Assembly (NCBI RefSeq): GCF_020283565.1
Contig: NC_060062.1
Location: 60,404,409 to 60,468,408 of the forward strand
Direction of reading: 5' to 3'
Length of the DNA stretch: 64,000 nucleotides
Origin: Trifolium pratense
Taxonomy: Eukaryota > Streptophyta > Magnoliopsida > Fabales > Fabaceae
A model generated the notes under the pieces. It saw only the letters and a list, made by a program, of their open reading frames with translations. It was not told the origin of the DNA and made no database searches. Shown here in pieces: positions 49,094-59,845 of this stretch (position 1 is its first letter; the number at the start of each line of letters is the position of its first letter). The position numbers and the translations under genes were made by a program.

Positions 49094-50479
49094 CTTTTGC
49101 TTCCTTAAAATATTTCAATATTTTATTAATCTTTGGCAAATCCAAATTACTACTATACTAATTTATTTACACAAACAGGAAACATATCTCAATGAAAATG
49201 AACTTATAGCAATAAATCTTGTGAAGCTTAAAACCCCCACTGTACAACTCATCCTATCCTTGGTACCTAGCATATAAAGCCCGAAAATGAGACAATACAA
49301 ACATTCGTAGTAAATTAAGCTAGCAGATTCAATTTTGAATTAAAAAATGACATCACCATTCTACACAAAGATATAAAATGTATAAAAGGCAAACAAAGGA
49401 TTGCTGCTGTGCAAATTTCACTATGCATTGAAAATTGCACTGACTTGTATTATGTTTGTCAGTCCATGTAAAAGAAGCAGCTTATTAGAGCAAGGCTAAT
49501 AACAGAACATAAAGAGGGGGATTTAAAAAGTGTCTATTAAAGTTCATTGATGTTCCTCAAGAATGGACATACATCTAATAAGGATAGTCCTCAAATATGT
49601 CTATTAAAGTTTTAGAGACCATTAAAACAATGACTAAGCAAAATTTAACTCATCAAAGCTTGATTAAGAAAACAAAACAAAGTTTATGTCATTAGGTGTA
49701 ATATTATTACTATTTTCAGGTCCTTATTTATACTTATGACTCCTAGTAACTTCCTTATTTACACATGTCAATTCAAATTCGGGAAAGAAAAGAATCAACA
49801 CAAGTAAACCACAAATTCTTGTATTCCAGGCAAAGAAAAGAATGTACACAAAAAAAACATAAGAAAAAATGTGTAATATAGCAGTCAATGATATTGTATT
49901 ACTCCTTATTAATTATTAGTAGAAACCATAAAACTGAAAGAATGAAAACATTCTATATCATTGAAAACATGTTTTAGTCGTTCAAAATTAGGGCTCCAAC
50001 TCAGTTTTAAACCAAATCATAAAACATGAAAGATTTGTATTTCAAAATGAAAACAGTAAATAGATTGATGAGATTGAAAAAACTGAAGATTTTGAAGAAA
50101 TAAAAGAAAGAAAGAAATAGATCATGTGGTGTGATGACAATTTTTGTAGGAGAGAAGATTAAAATAATAACAATAAAAAAAGAAATCAAACCCTCAATTT
50201 GTAGGAAAAAATTAAAAATTCAAATCTACTTACCACAATTCTTGTATTCTTGTATTTATAGCCTGAATGGTGTGGATGTCACATTAACTAACGCAGAGCA
50301 TAAATTATGTATTGACAGTAGCTTGTTCTAAATCCTAATATACAACCTATCAACTGCAGAGAATCATATATACATATCAGGTACACTTAAAATAATACTA
50401 ACGATGGTATTCTATACCTGTTTCACATATTAAACAAATCGATTTTTTTTTTGTGAAATGAAAAACATAAATAAACAAA

Positions 50480-51000
50480 GCTGTAGAAATTTTAAAACTT
50501 ACTTGAGAACAAATCCATAGCCACTCATAGGTTCCTTTTTTCTACAACACCACAAAAAAAATCTGTTTGTCAATCTAAATGAACAAACAAAAACCAAAAT
50601 CTTTTATATCACAATGTTACCTTTATGAGTATAACCAAAATCTTCTTCAGTTCTTCCATTCCCAGCTTTATTTCCTCAAAATCCTTCTTCAACCTCTCGT
50701 TCTCTCCTTCTGTCTCTTCTGCTCTCTTTCTTCTTCTATTGAAATTCCCTTTTTTTTTTCCAATTCTTTGCTCATCTCATCTTTGAATCTCACTCATATT
50801 TGAATCTAAGAGAGAGAGATGGAGAGAGTGTGTGGAAGATGAAACCAAAGGAGAATTGTGGGAGAATTTGAAATTTGAAACCAAAGAGAGAAGTTGGAGG
50901 ATGGCAGCAATGATGTTGCTTTCATTGTCCCTTTTATAGGAAAAACAATAATCGAACAAAACAGTTGATTTTGGGGGGAGAATTGAAATTTCAGAATTTG
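50480..51000 (-). pseudogene. Captured 5' part of an unknown host gene
   Basis: On the minus strand a TATA-like CCTATAAAAGGG (about 50935), a CT-rich leader (TCTCTCCATCTCTCTCTC) and an ATG-containing Glu/Lys-rich coiled-coil-like stretch are visible. ENERLKKDFEEIKLGMEELK ends at AAG|GTAACA, and a second short exon-like piece lies between TTGTAG and GTAAGT (about 50543-50502). The long A-run (10 A) breaks any single frame. Gene-fragment capture is typical of plant Helitrons. Identity unknown. Confidence 0.4.
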
Positions 51001-51757
51001 AAATATCTGTACCTCATAGATTAGGGTTTCAAATGCTTCACATCACCAAGAAATTGGTTCTGATTTGGTTCCAGATAACCCTTTGATTAAAGCTGTCCTC
51101 AATTGAAAAAATGCATTGAAATTGATAATTTTGGGATGCTATCAAAATGGATGTGGACAGGTTGACAATTTTTATCATCGTTTGGGATAGAAATGCAGAG
51201 GAGAGTTATGGGTTTTGTTTGTTCTTGTGAAGCATTTTCACACTTTTGGATTAGCCTTTCTGTTTGCATCGTGAGAGAGAGAAATTTGTTGCCTAAAACC
51301 TAAACCGCCAAAATGAAGTACAGCTGTTCTGAATTTTTTTTGTTTGTATTGAACTGGGCCTCCTTGCAAATGGACCGTATTCTGAGTGTCTTTGAAGCCC
51401 AGGTCAGCCAATTCAGTAAAAAGAAGGGGGAAATTTAAAAGTTTGAATTTTCTTTCAACTCAACAACAAAGTTGGCACCAAAGATAAATATGGCAAAGAT
51501 ATAATATTTGTTAATGATGATTTGGCAACAATGTGGTTAGAGGTGGACAAATAAGTAAAATTTCCCTAACATGGGTTTGGGTTTGTATATTATTAAGATT
51601 AAGATAAGATTAAGATGTGTCACACAATATCTCAGAGAAATAGTGCAAAGGCTAAGCAAATCACCTTATATTACATAAACATGTCCAAAAATATGCTTAG
51701 AATTTACAAATGTGTGAAAAATTTAAACTTGTTTGAAAAAATGTAAAGAAATTGTAC

Positions 51758-51917
51758 CAATAATCTCATGAGCTTGTTCATTGGTATGGATTAGGCTTCT
51801 CTCTTCATTTTCATTTGATATGACTTGAACACATGAAATCATGATCACTAGGAACAATGCAAGAAATATTGAAATCTTCATCTTCATTTGATATGACTTC
51901 AATTGAACTATAGTCAT
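51758..51917 (-). pseudogene. Lone signal-peptide exon (copy E type) with intact donor
   Basis: Identical in plan to exon 1 of copy E: MKMKIS signal peptide, NENEERSLIHTNEQAHEIIG and donor ATTG|GTACAA. The duplication break lies about 70 bp into the intron, so no exon 2 follows before the Helitron. If transcribed it would read through the donor to a stop about 12 codons on, or splice to an unknown acceptor. Confidence 0.75.
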
Positions 51918-52819
51918 TGGTAGGGTAAATCGGCTTATATAAAGACTTTAATTTTAATAGAATATTAGTTTGTTTCATGAAGCAAAAGGGTGAGAAACTA
52001 TAAGGTGAAAAGTAATTTAATGTGGACCACCTAAACTTAATTCCCAATAAGCCATTTTTTTTTCTTATAAAAGGAAATAAGCCATTCTGACTTAGGCACA
52101 TGGTCACTCGTTAAATTGAATAACTAATTAACTATACTTTAAAAGTGAGAAAATGTAACTCTCAGCACTTAAATTAAACTGACATTTTTCTTCATTTGAT
52201 ACACAGATTATAGCCCAAAGCAATGACTACTCTTTTTGTTTCAACTACCAACAATTAATGATCATATATTATGCATGTTAGGTGGAGATGAGATCTCTTG
52301 CAAATGATTTTGTATGAAAATATATCTCTATTTAATTTAATTTGTTTAAGAACTAGGGTTATTGACTTATTAGAACAAACTTAATTAAAATATAAACATA
52401 TCAAGAACCAACCATAAATCTATATGATACGCTGAAGTATACTACTAAGAACTCAATGAGTAAGCAAATAATCTCATAAACGAACGGAATAATTTTACAG
52501 GTGCTTAAAACAAAATTTAGTAATTTTATAAGGACTAAAAATATATTTAACTCAAAAATAAAATGAAAAAAATTATAAGAAGCTAAGAACTAAAAACTAC
52601 GTACTCCTACAACATTAGCCAAAAGGAATATACATATTATTTTCTCTTTTTTTAGTCATGTTTTTCTTTTGACGTCAAGCAATTGTTTTTATTAATGGAA
52701 CTAGTAGTTAAAATTTTATTTTTTAAAGTTATTAATATTAAAAGGTAAACAAATTGGATGTATTAGCGTTTAAATTTCAATCTCTACGTACATTATTTCC
52801 ACTAACTGAATAATTCATA

Positions 52820-53070
52820 CTCCCTCCGTCCCAAAACTTTAGTCTTTTTGAAGTTTGCACGGAGATTAAGAAATGATAAAAAAATGATAAGTAAAGTCAT
52901 TTTTACCCTTATTTTATTAAGAAAGAGAAAATATATTTAATTAATGTTTTAACTTTAGTAAGGGTATAAATGATAAAGTATCACTAAATGTGTATTGGTT
53001 TCTTAAAAGAATTAAAATTTTGGGACAAAACTAAAAGGATAAAATGACTAAAAATTTGGGATTGAGGGAG
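52820..53070. repeat. Stowaway MITE, R3 copy (best preserved)
   Basis: CTCCCTCCGTCCCAAAACTT to ATTTGGGATTGAGGGAG, 251 bp, flanked by TA on both sides. Inner words GACTAAAG and CTTTAGTC are also inverted. Confidence 0.85.
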
Positions 53071-53947
53071 TATATACCAATCAGGAATCTCTAAAATCCT
53101 CCCACCATTTTGGGTTTTTTTCCCATCAAAATATCATATTATATGACTTGATATTAATTATACAATATTTTTACTCAAATTGACTCAATAATATTCCATT
53201 GGTTTGGATAAGTACTGAAAATCAACTTAATCCAACCAGTAAACAATCCTACTCTCCATGCAATTATTTCAATCATTTTTATACTTAATAAAAATATAAT
53301 GGATTATCCAAGTGGCGATTATGAGTGGGTTGCGAAAGAGTCGATCGTGGCATGTGTAGTTGGTAGGTAGAGGTATCAATCTGATCTATAGGGCTACGAT
53401 CTAGTCTACATAGACTTATGTCACACACTTTTTTGTAAATAGAGAAGACAGTTCATATGAAATGGACTTTTAAATATACTAACATGTCATATCAAGTTTT
53501 CAAATAAGCTTATAGTAACAAACTACAAGACAAGATTAGGCCTTAATTTTTTTGACAAACCAGACTCAAACTTGACTTTTTGACAAGTCAAACTCAGACT
53601 TTGTAACACCTAACTCGATGCAGCCTATTTCCACTGCTATTGACATAGTTAGGTTGTTTTTATGTATCCGATCTTTCTCGATGGTTTCTTGTTTTCTATT
53701 GTTTACCTTAGCTAAGGGGCTCCAGATTTCTTTTGTACTTTTAGTTTCTAAGTTTTTACTATATTAGCATTTAAAAAAGATTGTAGATTATTCTGTCGAA
53801 TGAAAATTAAGAAATTGATAATCAATGCAAATTTTAGATTTTTTTTAAGATCACAAAGTCTCTATGAAAATGTTTATCTTTAAAAAAACATAGCTTGTTT
53901 CTACTTAATAACCAAATATTCTCTTTAGAATTTCAACATTTTCTCAG

Positions 53948-54027
53948 CAACAAGTGTTCGAGGTTCGAACTCCGGCTTTGTACATATAATGCGATGTCCC
54001 TACCAACTGAGTTAAGCTCGCGGGAAT
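53948..54027 (-). repeat. tRNA-like SINE fragment, R3 copy
   Basis: Minus strand: CCCGCGAGCTTAACTCAG, GTTGGTAGGGACATCGC and B-box GAGTTCGAACCTCG. It is closer to a tRNA than the R2 copy but lacks a cloverleaf and 3' end. Confidence 0.6.
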
Positions 54028-54332
54028 AATATTCTAATTCTATTTTCCTAGCAACATGCAAATATTCATACTTTATTTCCAAATGACAAACTAATTAACA
54101 AGAAAACATGATATTAATCGTGACCAAAATATACATTTAGTAGTAGTCAAGACTAAGAAAGGGATCATTTTAGGTCTAAACAAAAACAACTAAACATGAT
54201 ACTACTTAACTAATTAGGGTGAAGCAATGTGATTAAAGCCAAAAAGCTCAAACATAAAACAAATGTGGTGACACAAAAGTGAGGCCCTGCAGATGATGTT
54301 GTCGTAGAATTATAAGAGTTGTTGTATCTGTG

Positions 54333-54658
54333 TCAGTATCCATAGGGGTATCCATAACCGTATGGTGGACAGTAGCTGAATGGTGGGCAGTAACAGTAGG
54401 TGAATGGTGGGCAGCCGCCGACAATTCCACCACCGATAACTCCACCTGCCACCCCACCTCCCACTACACCGGCCCCTCCTCCTCCCTTTCCACTGCCTCC
54501 TCCCTTTCCTCCCCCTCCAAATCCACCACCTCCCTTTCTACCTCCTGCCGATGAAGCTTTTAACATTGCATGTTTATGTACATATTTACTTGCCACAGTC
54601 GCATTTTTGTTGTTCAAACTTGTCGAGACTTCTATGGTACCGTTTCCATTTAAATTTC
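54333..54658 (-). pseudogene. Lone GRP exon 2 (copy H), premature stop
   Basis: The acceptor GGATAG|GA is intact, and the frame reads NLNGNGTIEVSTSLNNKNAT, a Gly/Lys core, VVGGGVAGGVIGGGIVGG, then CPPFTYCYCPPFSYCPPYGY. It ends at TGA (54333-54335) inside GYPYGY, where copy F has GYGHR. The former C-terminus (to about 54210) is still recognisable downstream. No exon 1 lies upstream because the R3 break falls in the intron. Confidence 0.75.
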
Positions 54659-54812
54659 CTATCCGTTATATAATAAAATAATAGTCTATGTTATTGGGTC
54701 TGTTAGTTTAGAGTCCATTAAGTTTTATTATATATTCACTAGTAACCTTTTTGTAAAAGCAAGCTATTGGTATTCTATTGAAACTCTCCGTTTTTCTCAT
54801 TTCCTAATAATA

Positions 54813-54949
54813 GCAATGCTAAGAGGATTTTGTCATTGAATAATATTAGAAGAATAATATTGTATTATAAATTCGTAAAAAAAAATTGTAGTATAAATGT
54901 ATAATTTTTTTCATTTATTTACACAATGACAAAATCCTCTTAGCATTTA
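54813..54949. repeat. MITE with TGCTAAGAGGATTTTGTCAT ends
   Basis: The left arm AATGCTAAGAGGATTTTGTC and right arm GACAAAATCCTCTTAGCATT are perfect inverses over 20 bp. It lies exactly at the right end of R3. 54950-55898 holds nothing I can name. Confidence 0.75.
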
Positions 54950-55898
54950 ATTGTGGTAATTAGCAACTAATTTCTATATTAGCGATGAACAACTCGTGCC
55001 AATCAATAATCTCTAAAATCCTCCAACAATCTTGGGGATTCTTTTTCAAAATAAAAAATCATATGTTCCATGATCCGACAACATGAAACAAATTGTTCAT
55101 CAACGGTTTGGGTTTGATAGTAAAAATACAAATTTTTTACTCAAACCGACTCAATAATATTTCATTGGTATTATGGCATAGATAAGTATTGGTTTTGTCA
55201 AAATCAACTCAATCCAACCAACTAGTGAACAATTCTACTCTCCATGCAACGATTTTGATAATTTTCATATTTATTTCAAACACAATACCCTATACATAGG
55301 GAGGTAAGATAACATGAAAAATTTGTTGGAATCGGGAAAAATAATGGGGTTAATGCTGCAGGACAACAAGAGAGAGAGACATCACATCTCAACCCAAGGA
55401 CATTAAGTTAATGAGTCACTTCTCTTATAAATCCAACATTCTTCCCAAACATAATCGATGTAGGACTTAACCAAACATTTTTTATATTTTCAAAATATTG
55501 ATCACACAAGTTTTAAGACATCTTTTTTATATTTTTTATATTTTTTATCTATTCATACTATATTAATATGGAATGAGAAGAATGAGCTTGTCTCATTTCT
55601 CTTTTTCATTTGTTTTGAAATGAGAAGAATGAGCTTGTGAAATTATACTAATTTGTTTAATGAGTTTTTAAACACTTTATGATGTCATGAGTTCTTTTAG
55701 ATACCGAATTATTCGGTTTAATCTAATTTAATACTCGTCTAAACGACTAAGTTACTTTATTTAATTTAGTTAAGTCATACGTTATAATCAGCAATCAAAT
55801 GCTTCAACCAACTACCATATGACATTGCCAAATAAACGACCGAGACCGTTTGTAAAATATTTCGATCGAAACATGAATTAAAAAAAAGGAAAAAGAAC

Positions 55899-56030
55899 CT
55901 GAAATCCCAACATCATATCCAAAAATGAGTCCACTGGATGCAGCAACGATACAAGTAATGAAAACTGAGAGTGTTATCTTTGCATCAAAGCCATTGGAAG
56001 GTGCATCAATGGCGAATCTCCACCAGCCAT
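55899..56030 (-). pseudogene. STP monosaccharide transporter, isolated exon 1
   Basis: On the minus strand ATGGCTGGTGGAGA begins, then, one base short, the frame IDAPSNGFDAKITLSVF and ITCIVAASSGLIFGYDVGIS leads to donor CAG|GTTCTT. This is the conserved first exon of plant hexose/H+ symporters (HEX6/STP type): cytosolic N-terminus plus first membrane helix with GLIFGYD. One base is missing after codon 5, and no second exon lies within several kb on this strand. The rest of a similar gene starts at 62968 on the opposite strand. 56031-58161 is AT-rich, with only a 33-bp direct repeat (58036, 58146). Confidence 0.75.
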
Positions 56031-58161
56031 TTTGAACTTTGTCCTGTTTCTTTGTGGATCTGATTTCTAATTAATAGCTCTGCTTGCTTACCAATTACTA
56101 CATACTAGTATGTATATAGCTCAGTGGACTACTGAGAGTTTTTGCTGCCGAAAGATAATAACTACCTTGACCAAATTTACTCAGTAATTTTTTTGACTAA
56201 ATTTATTCTTACAGTAACTAATTCTCACAGACACGTGACACCGGTGTTTAAGATTCTGATCAAGAATAATTTTTAGTAACATATATTTAGTAACAAAATA
56301 AAATTTACTTGATTATTCTTAATCAGACTATACTTACCTTTGAAGTTAGAAGTGTTAAAAAATGTGTCGCCACCATTAAGATTTTTTTTTTTTAAATAAG
56401 AATTTAGAATGAGATGTAACATTTCAATCCAAAACAAAAAAAAATTTAAATAAAATTCTAACTTTAGAGGTAACACATTTTTAATAAAATTTTAAAAATA
56501 ATCAAGAATAAGTATATATGCTCTTAAAAAATTTATTAACTATTTAAGCTCAATCACTTGATTATTTTTAACATTCACTTTTTGTTGATTGAAATTCAAA
56601 ATAAAATTCATTATTTTATTAAAAATAGTAAATTAATTAGGTTAACCTTGGATCTATTTTTTAGTAGTCATCCATCAAATGATTATTATATGCAGCTCAC
56701 CGTTGCTAAAACTATTTAGTAACATATATTTTATCTATTATCTCATCAGTTGATAGTGATATTACTATTTGTCGGGGATATGGTTCAAATTTTGGACACA
56801 CTATTTATTCAACTTAGGAAAAATTTAGCTGTACATAGATTTATTCAAATGTTGCTAAATTTATATAATAACATATTTCCTTGATTTAATAATATTTTCC
56901 TGATGTTTCTGCTGCAAGTATCTGAGTTATTTACAATTATGAGCTAATTAACGTACGGTAACAGCACTAATATTTACCTAACATATTTTTCCAAAGCGAT
57001 TAACAAGACCAGTCTACGATATTTATGATTGTTGTATGTGAATAGCAACTATAGCTAGCCCGTGGTGACTTTATTTGTTCGTTGTTTATGCATCACTTAA
57101 AAGGAAAATGAAAGCTCCCTCTTGTTTGCCTTGACGTATGGAGGGAGTATTATTAAATATAATTCCAAGAATGTGTGCTATGCCTATGATTAATTGGGAC
57201 CAAGGTAATAGGTATAGACTCCTAAATTTGGAAATTAGATTTTCTCCTTTTCTTGATATTCATCAAATTAATCGTTTTTTTACATGTGAACTAGCACTCA
57301 ACATCGAAATGTCTGAGAAATTTGAGTATTCAATTTACTCTAACTCTAACATAATCGACTCTCTAATATGCGACTCAATCACACTATCTCCAACTCTAAT
57401 ACTCCCTTGTTAATGTATGAGACTTGCCTTCAGATTTCTTTATTCCCTTTTACAACTAGTTTCTTATGTAATTCTACCTCTTGTCATTTTTATAAAAGAA
57501 TACGAGAGATAAAAGTTAATGTTTTAGTCCCAATTATGGAGTAAATATATAAAATTTTGTTGACTCATATGTCTCTTATAGAAAAAGGAACGGAATGACT
57601 CATACTTTTCCTCATCAGCCTCAAAATGGTTGGCCTCGTCTTTAGTTTTCTTTTCACGCCTCCTTTCTACACGAAAATATTGATCTATTTTCACTTATCC
57701 TTGTTTGTCACTTTTCTAATTTTCAGAAATATGCAATAAGCCATCTGATCGTGAAAGGTTTTAAATAGCAGTCGCGTGCTATACCATTTGTTGCGGTTGC
57801 GGCTGCGGCTAACTATACTAATATATATGCAGCTTGCCTGCTATGCCATTTGTTGCGGCTGTTATTTTTAGTAATGGAGAACTGTTTTTCAAAGCCTTGG
57901 TGGTATAGTATAGCACACAAGCTGCATATTAATACAGTTATATAGTAATACACACTACTGGGATCATGAAAGCATTTATTTTCGTAAGTCTTCTTATACA
58001 TGAATTTCCACAAAACCTGATGATATAATATAACTTAAGTGATCATTACTTCATGGAAGATTGTTTTTACATATAACTTTATATAGCTAGCAGATCTAAC
58101 AATTATCATCTTTTAGTTTGCATACATATAATAACTTTATATAAATTAAGTGATCATTACT

Positions 58162-58335
58162 TCATGGAAGATTGTTGTTATGAACTTCTTCTTTGACGAA
58201 GCGCTTCCAAAACCAATGTTTGCCCCATATGATGTGCATTGACTCCAAAGCAATTCCTTTTGTCTCATGCAAGAATAAAATAATAAATAGAGTCATCAAT
58301 TTAACCCAAAATGCATAGAATAAGAAAGCACCAAA
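58162..58335 (-). pseudogene. STP monosaccharide transporter, isolated C-terminal piece
   Basis: 58 codons on the minus strand: FGAFLFYAFWVKLMTLFII, HETKGIALESMHIIWGKHWF, WKRFVKEEV and a stop TGA at 58162. ETKG and the HWFW end are the conserved C-terminus of this family. The first 33 bases equal the last bases of the window (TTTGGTGCTTTCTTATTCTA onward), so it is a recent duplicate of the gene at 62968. It abuts the SINE at 58336. Confidence 0.85.
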
Positions 58336-58478
58336 CTACCAATCGTTAGTTGGTTCAGTGATGATTGACGCTGAACTTGGTAGGGAGGACCACGGTTCGA
58401 TCCCCCGCAACTGCGATCGGGAGGGGGCTGAAACCACTTGATGCCAAAACTGACGATCGGGAGAGGGCTGAAACCACA
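58336..58478 (+). mobile_element. SINE inserted in the 3' part of copy G
   Basis: A-box TGGTTCAGTGATG, B-box GGTTCGATCCC and GGGGGCTGAAACCACTTGATG, the same family as 35558-35716. The 3' end is odd: CGATCGGGAGRGGGCTGAAACCAC occurs twice (58415 and 58454) and there is no A-tail. It sits between the STP piece and copy G. Confidence 0.8.
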
Positions 58479-59020
58479 TAAATGTTGAGACACAAACATG
58501 AAAGTAATTGTGTCCTTGATTGTGTCCGTGATTGTGCACGTGATTGTGCCCATGATGGACAGTTTCACCACCAATCACTCCACCACCGATAATTCCAGCG
58601 GCTGCTCCACCACCCCTCCCCATGCCTCTTCCTCCTATTCCTCCTCCTCCTCCTCCCTTACCTCCCTTTCTTATAGTAACAAACAAATCATGTTTGTGTT
58701 CATTTTGAGTTTGCACAAGCACATCTTTGTGGTTCAACCTTGTTGAGGCTTCAATGTTTCCATTTCCATTTGAGTTCCCTATCATTTGAATAACACGAGT
58801 TATATAAAAGAAAAAATATGCTTAGAATTTACAAATTTACAAATGTGTGAAAAATTTAAACTTGTTTGAAAAAATGTAAAGAAATTGTACCAATAATCTC
58901 ATGAGCTTGTTCATTGGTATGGATTAGGCTTCTATCTTCATTTTCATTTGATATGACTTGAACACATGAAATCATGATCACTAGGAACAATGCAAGAAAT
59001 ATTGAAATCTTCATCTTCAT
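58336..59020 (-). CDS. Nodule-specific glycine-rich peptide-like gene (copy G) with SINE-derived C-terminus
   Basis: Exon 1 is 58891-59020 (start at MKMKIS; a further ATG at 59050 is too near TATATAA at 59068-59074). Exon 2 is 58336-58778, with a 112-bp phase-1 intron, giving 190 residues. It is almost the same as copy E through the signal peptide, NEHKHDLFVTIRKGG, Gly core and His-rich run. After VCVSTF the hydrophobic tail is replaced by MWFQPSPDRQFWHQVV and RGIEPWSSLPSSAS, about 40 residues read from the antisense strand of the SINE, up to TAG at the SINE/STP junction. The frame is open, but loss of the tail could change its location. It could be a functional novelty or simply a damaged copy. 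Confidence 0.65.
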
Positions 59021-59778
59021 TTGATATGACTTCAATTGAACTATAGTCATTGGTAGGGTAAATCGGCTTATATAAAGACTTTAATTTTAATAGAATATTA
59101 GTTTGTTTCACGAAGAAAAAAAGGTGAAAAGTAATTTAATGTGGACCACTAAAAATTAATTCCTAATAAGCCATTTTTTTTTCTTATAAAAGGAAATAAG
59201 CCATTCTAACTTAGGCACATGGTCACTCGTTAAATTGAATAACTAAGAGCATAATTATCGGTCGTCTCTTATCTGACTATGAACGTTACTTGTCAGGACC
59301 ATATGGATAATTGGCAATGAAAGTCATTCTCAAACTTGAAACCGTTTCTTACTGCATGAACGGTCATTACCTTGCTTTTGCTCCATTAAAAACAATATAA
59401 TATTAAAACTACATACTTTTAACCATATGAATGTTATTTATGTGGGGTCTAATGAGATCCATTTTAGAGTTTTTGATGAGATATATGGATATTTGAAAAA
59501 TAGAGTTGAGTTGTTTAAATATTTGAGAAGTATGAAATAATATAAAAAAATATGTGGGACCCATTTAAAGAATGCAAATGGGTTGTATGGATAATGATGC
59601 TTATACTTTAAAAGTGAGAAAATGTAACTCTCAGCACTTAAATTAAACTGACATTTTTCTTCATTTGATACACAGATTATAGCCCAAAGCAATGACTACT
59701 CTTTTTGTTTCAACTACCAACAATTAATGATCATATATTATGCATGTTAGGTGGAGATGAGATCTCTTGCAATTAATT
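58479..59778. repeat. Segmental duplication block R4
   Basis: Copy G and its 5' flank, matching copy E and R2 from about 43690 on, with the 356-bp MITE at 59247-59602 as in R1. It ends at ATGAGATCTCTTGCAA, where it joins SWEET intron sequence. Confidence 0.8.
59247..59602. repeat. 356-bp MITE-like insertion, R4 copy
   Basis: Almost identical to 30747-31102. Its site is empty in R2, R3 and R5. Confidence 0.75.
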
Positions 59779-59845
59779 TACCTATGCAAATTTAAGTATT
59801 AAGTATTAATTAATTTACCTATGCTTGAATTAATAAATATTACAG

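Larger units (their letters stand above)
48002..51615 (-). mobile_element. Probable non-autonomous Helitron
   Basis: Read on the minus strand it begins TCTTAATCTTATC after an A (51616) and ends with hairpin CCCGTGCGTTAGCACGGG, then a 12-nt end finishing CTAG, before a T (48001). TC start, CTRR end, a hairpin 8-12 nt before the end, A^T insertion and no target duplication are the Helitron hallmarks. No Rep/helicase frame is present. It carries gene-like pieces at 50480-51000. 47555-48001 holds only copy F 5' flank. Confidence 0.65.
51687..54800. repeat. Segmental duplication block R3
   Basis: Colinear copy of R2. Left break inside the copy E-type intron (at AAAAATATGCTTAGAATTTAC), right break inside the copy F-type intron (after TATTGAAACTCT). 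It therefore carries exon 1 of one gene and exon 2 of the next. It has a 24-bp local insertion near 53353 (GGCATGTGTAGTTGG) and lacks the 46176 MITE. Confidence 0.85.

Noticed and set aside
54400..54681. Plus-strand Pro-rich frames opposite the glycine-rich exons (also 25014-25238, 43684-43932, 34825-35115, 58498-58746)
   Set aside because: Gly codons read backwards give Pro/Ser runs. The splice sites, signal peptides and paralogue conservation all support the minus strand.
57138..57413. 91-codon frame and nearby GGAGGGAGTA as a gene or Stowaway end
   Set aside because: No homology features are visible, and no inverted partner end was found within reach.
58336..58478. True tRNA gene (also 53948-54027 and 9380-9520)
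   Set aside because: A and B boxes are present but no cloverleaf or anticodon arm can be drawn, and family copies end in A-tails, as in SINEs.
22493..59050. NCR (nodule cysteine-rich) peptides
   Set aside because: The small secreted products lack the spaced four or six Cys pattern. The mature parts are Gly-rich or basic, so the GRP reading fits better.
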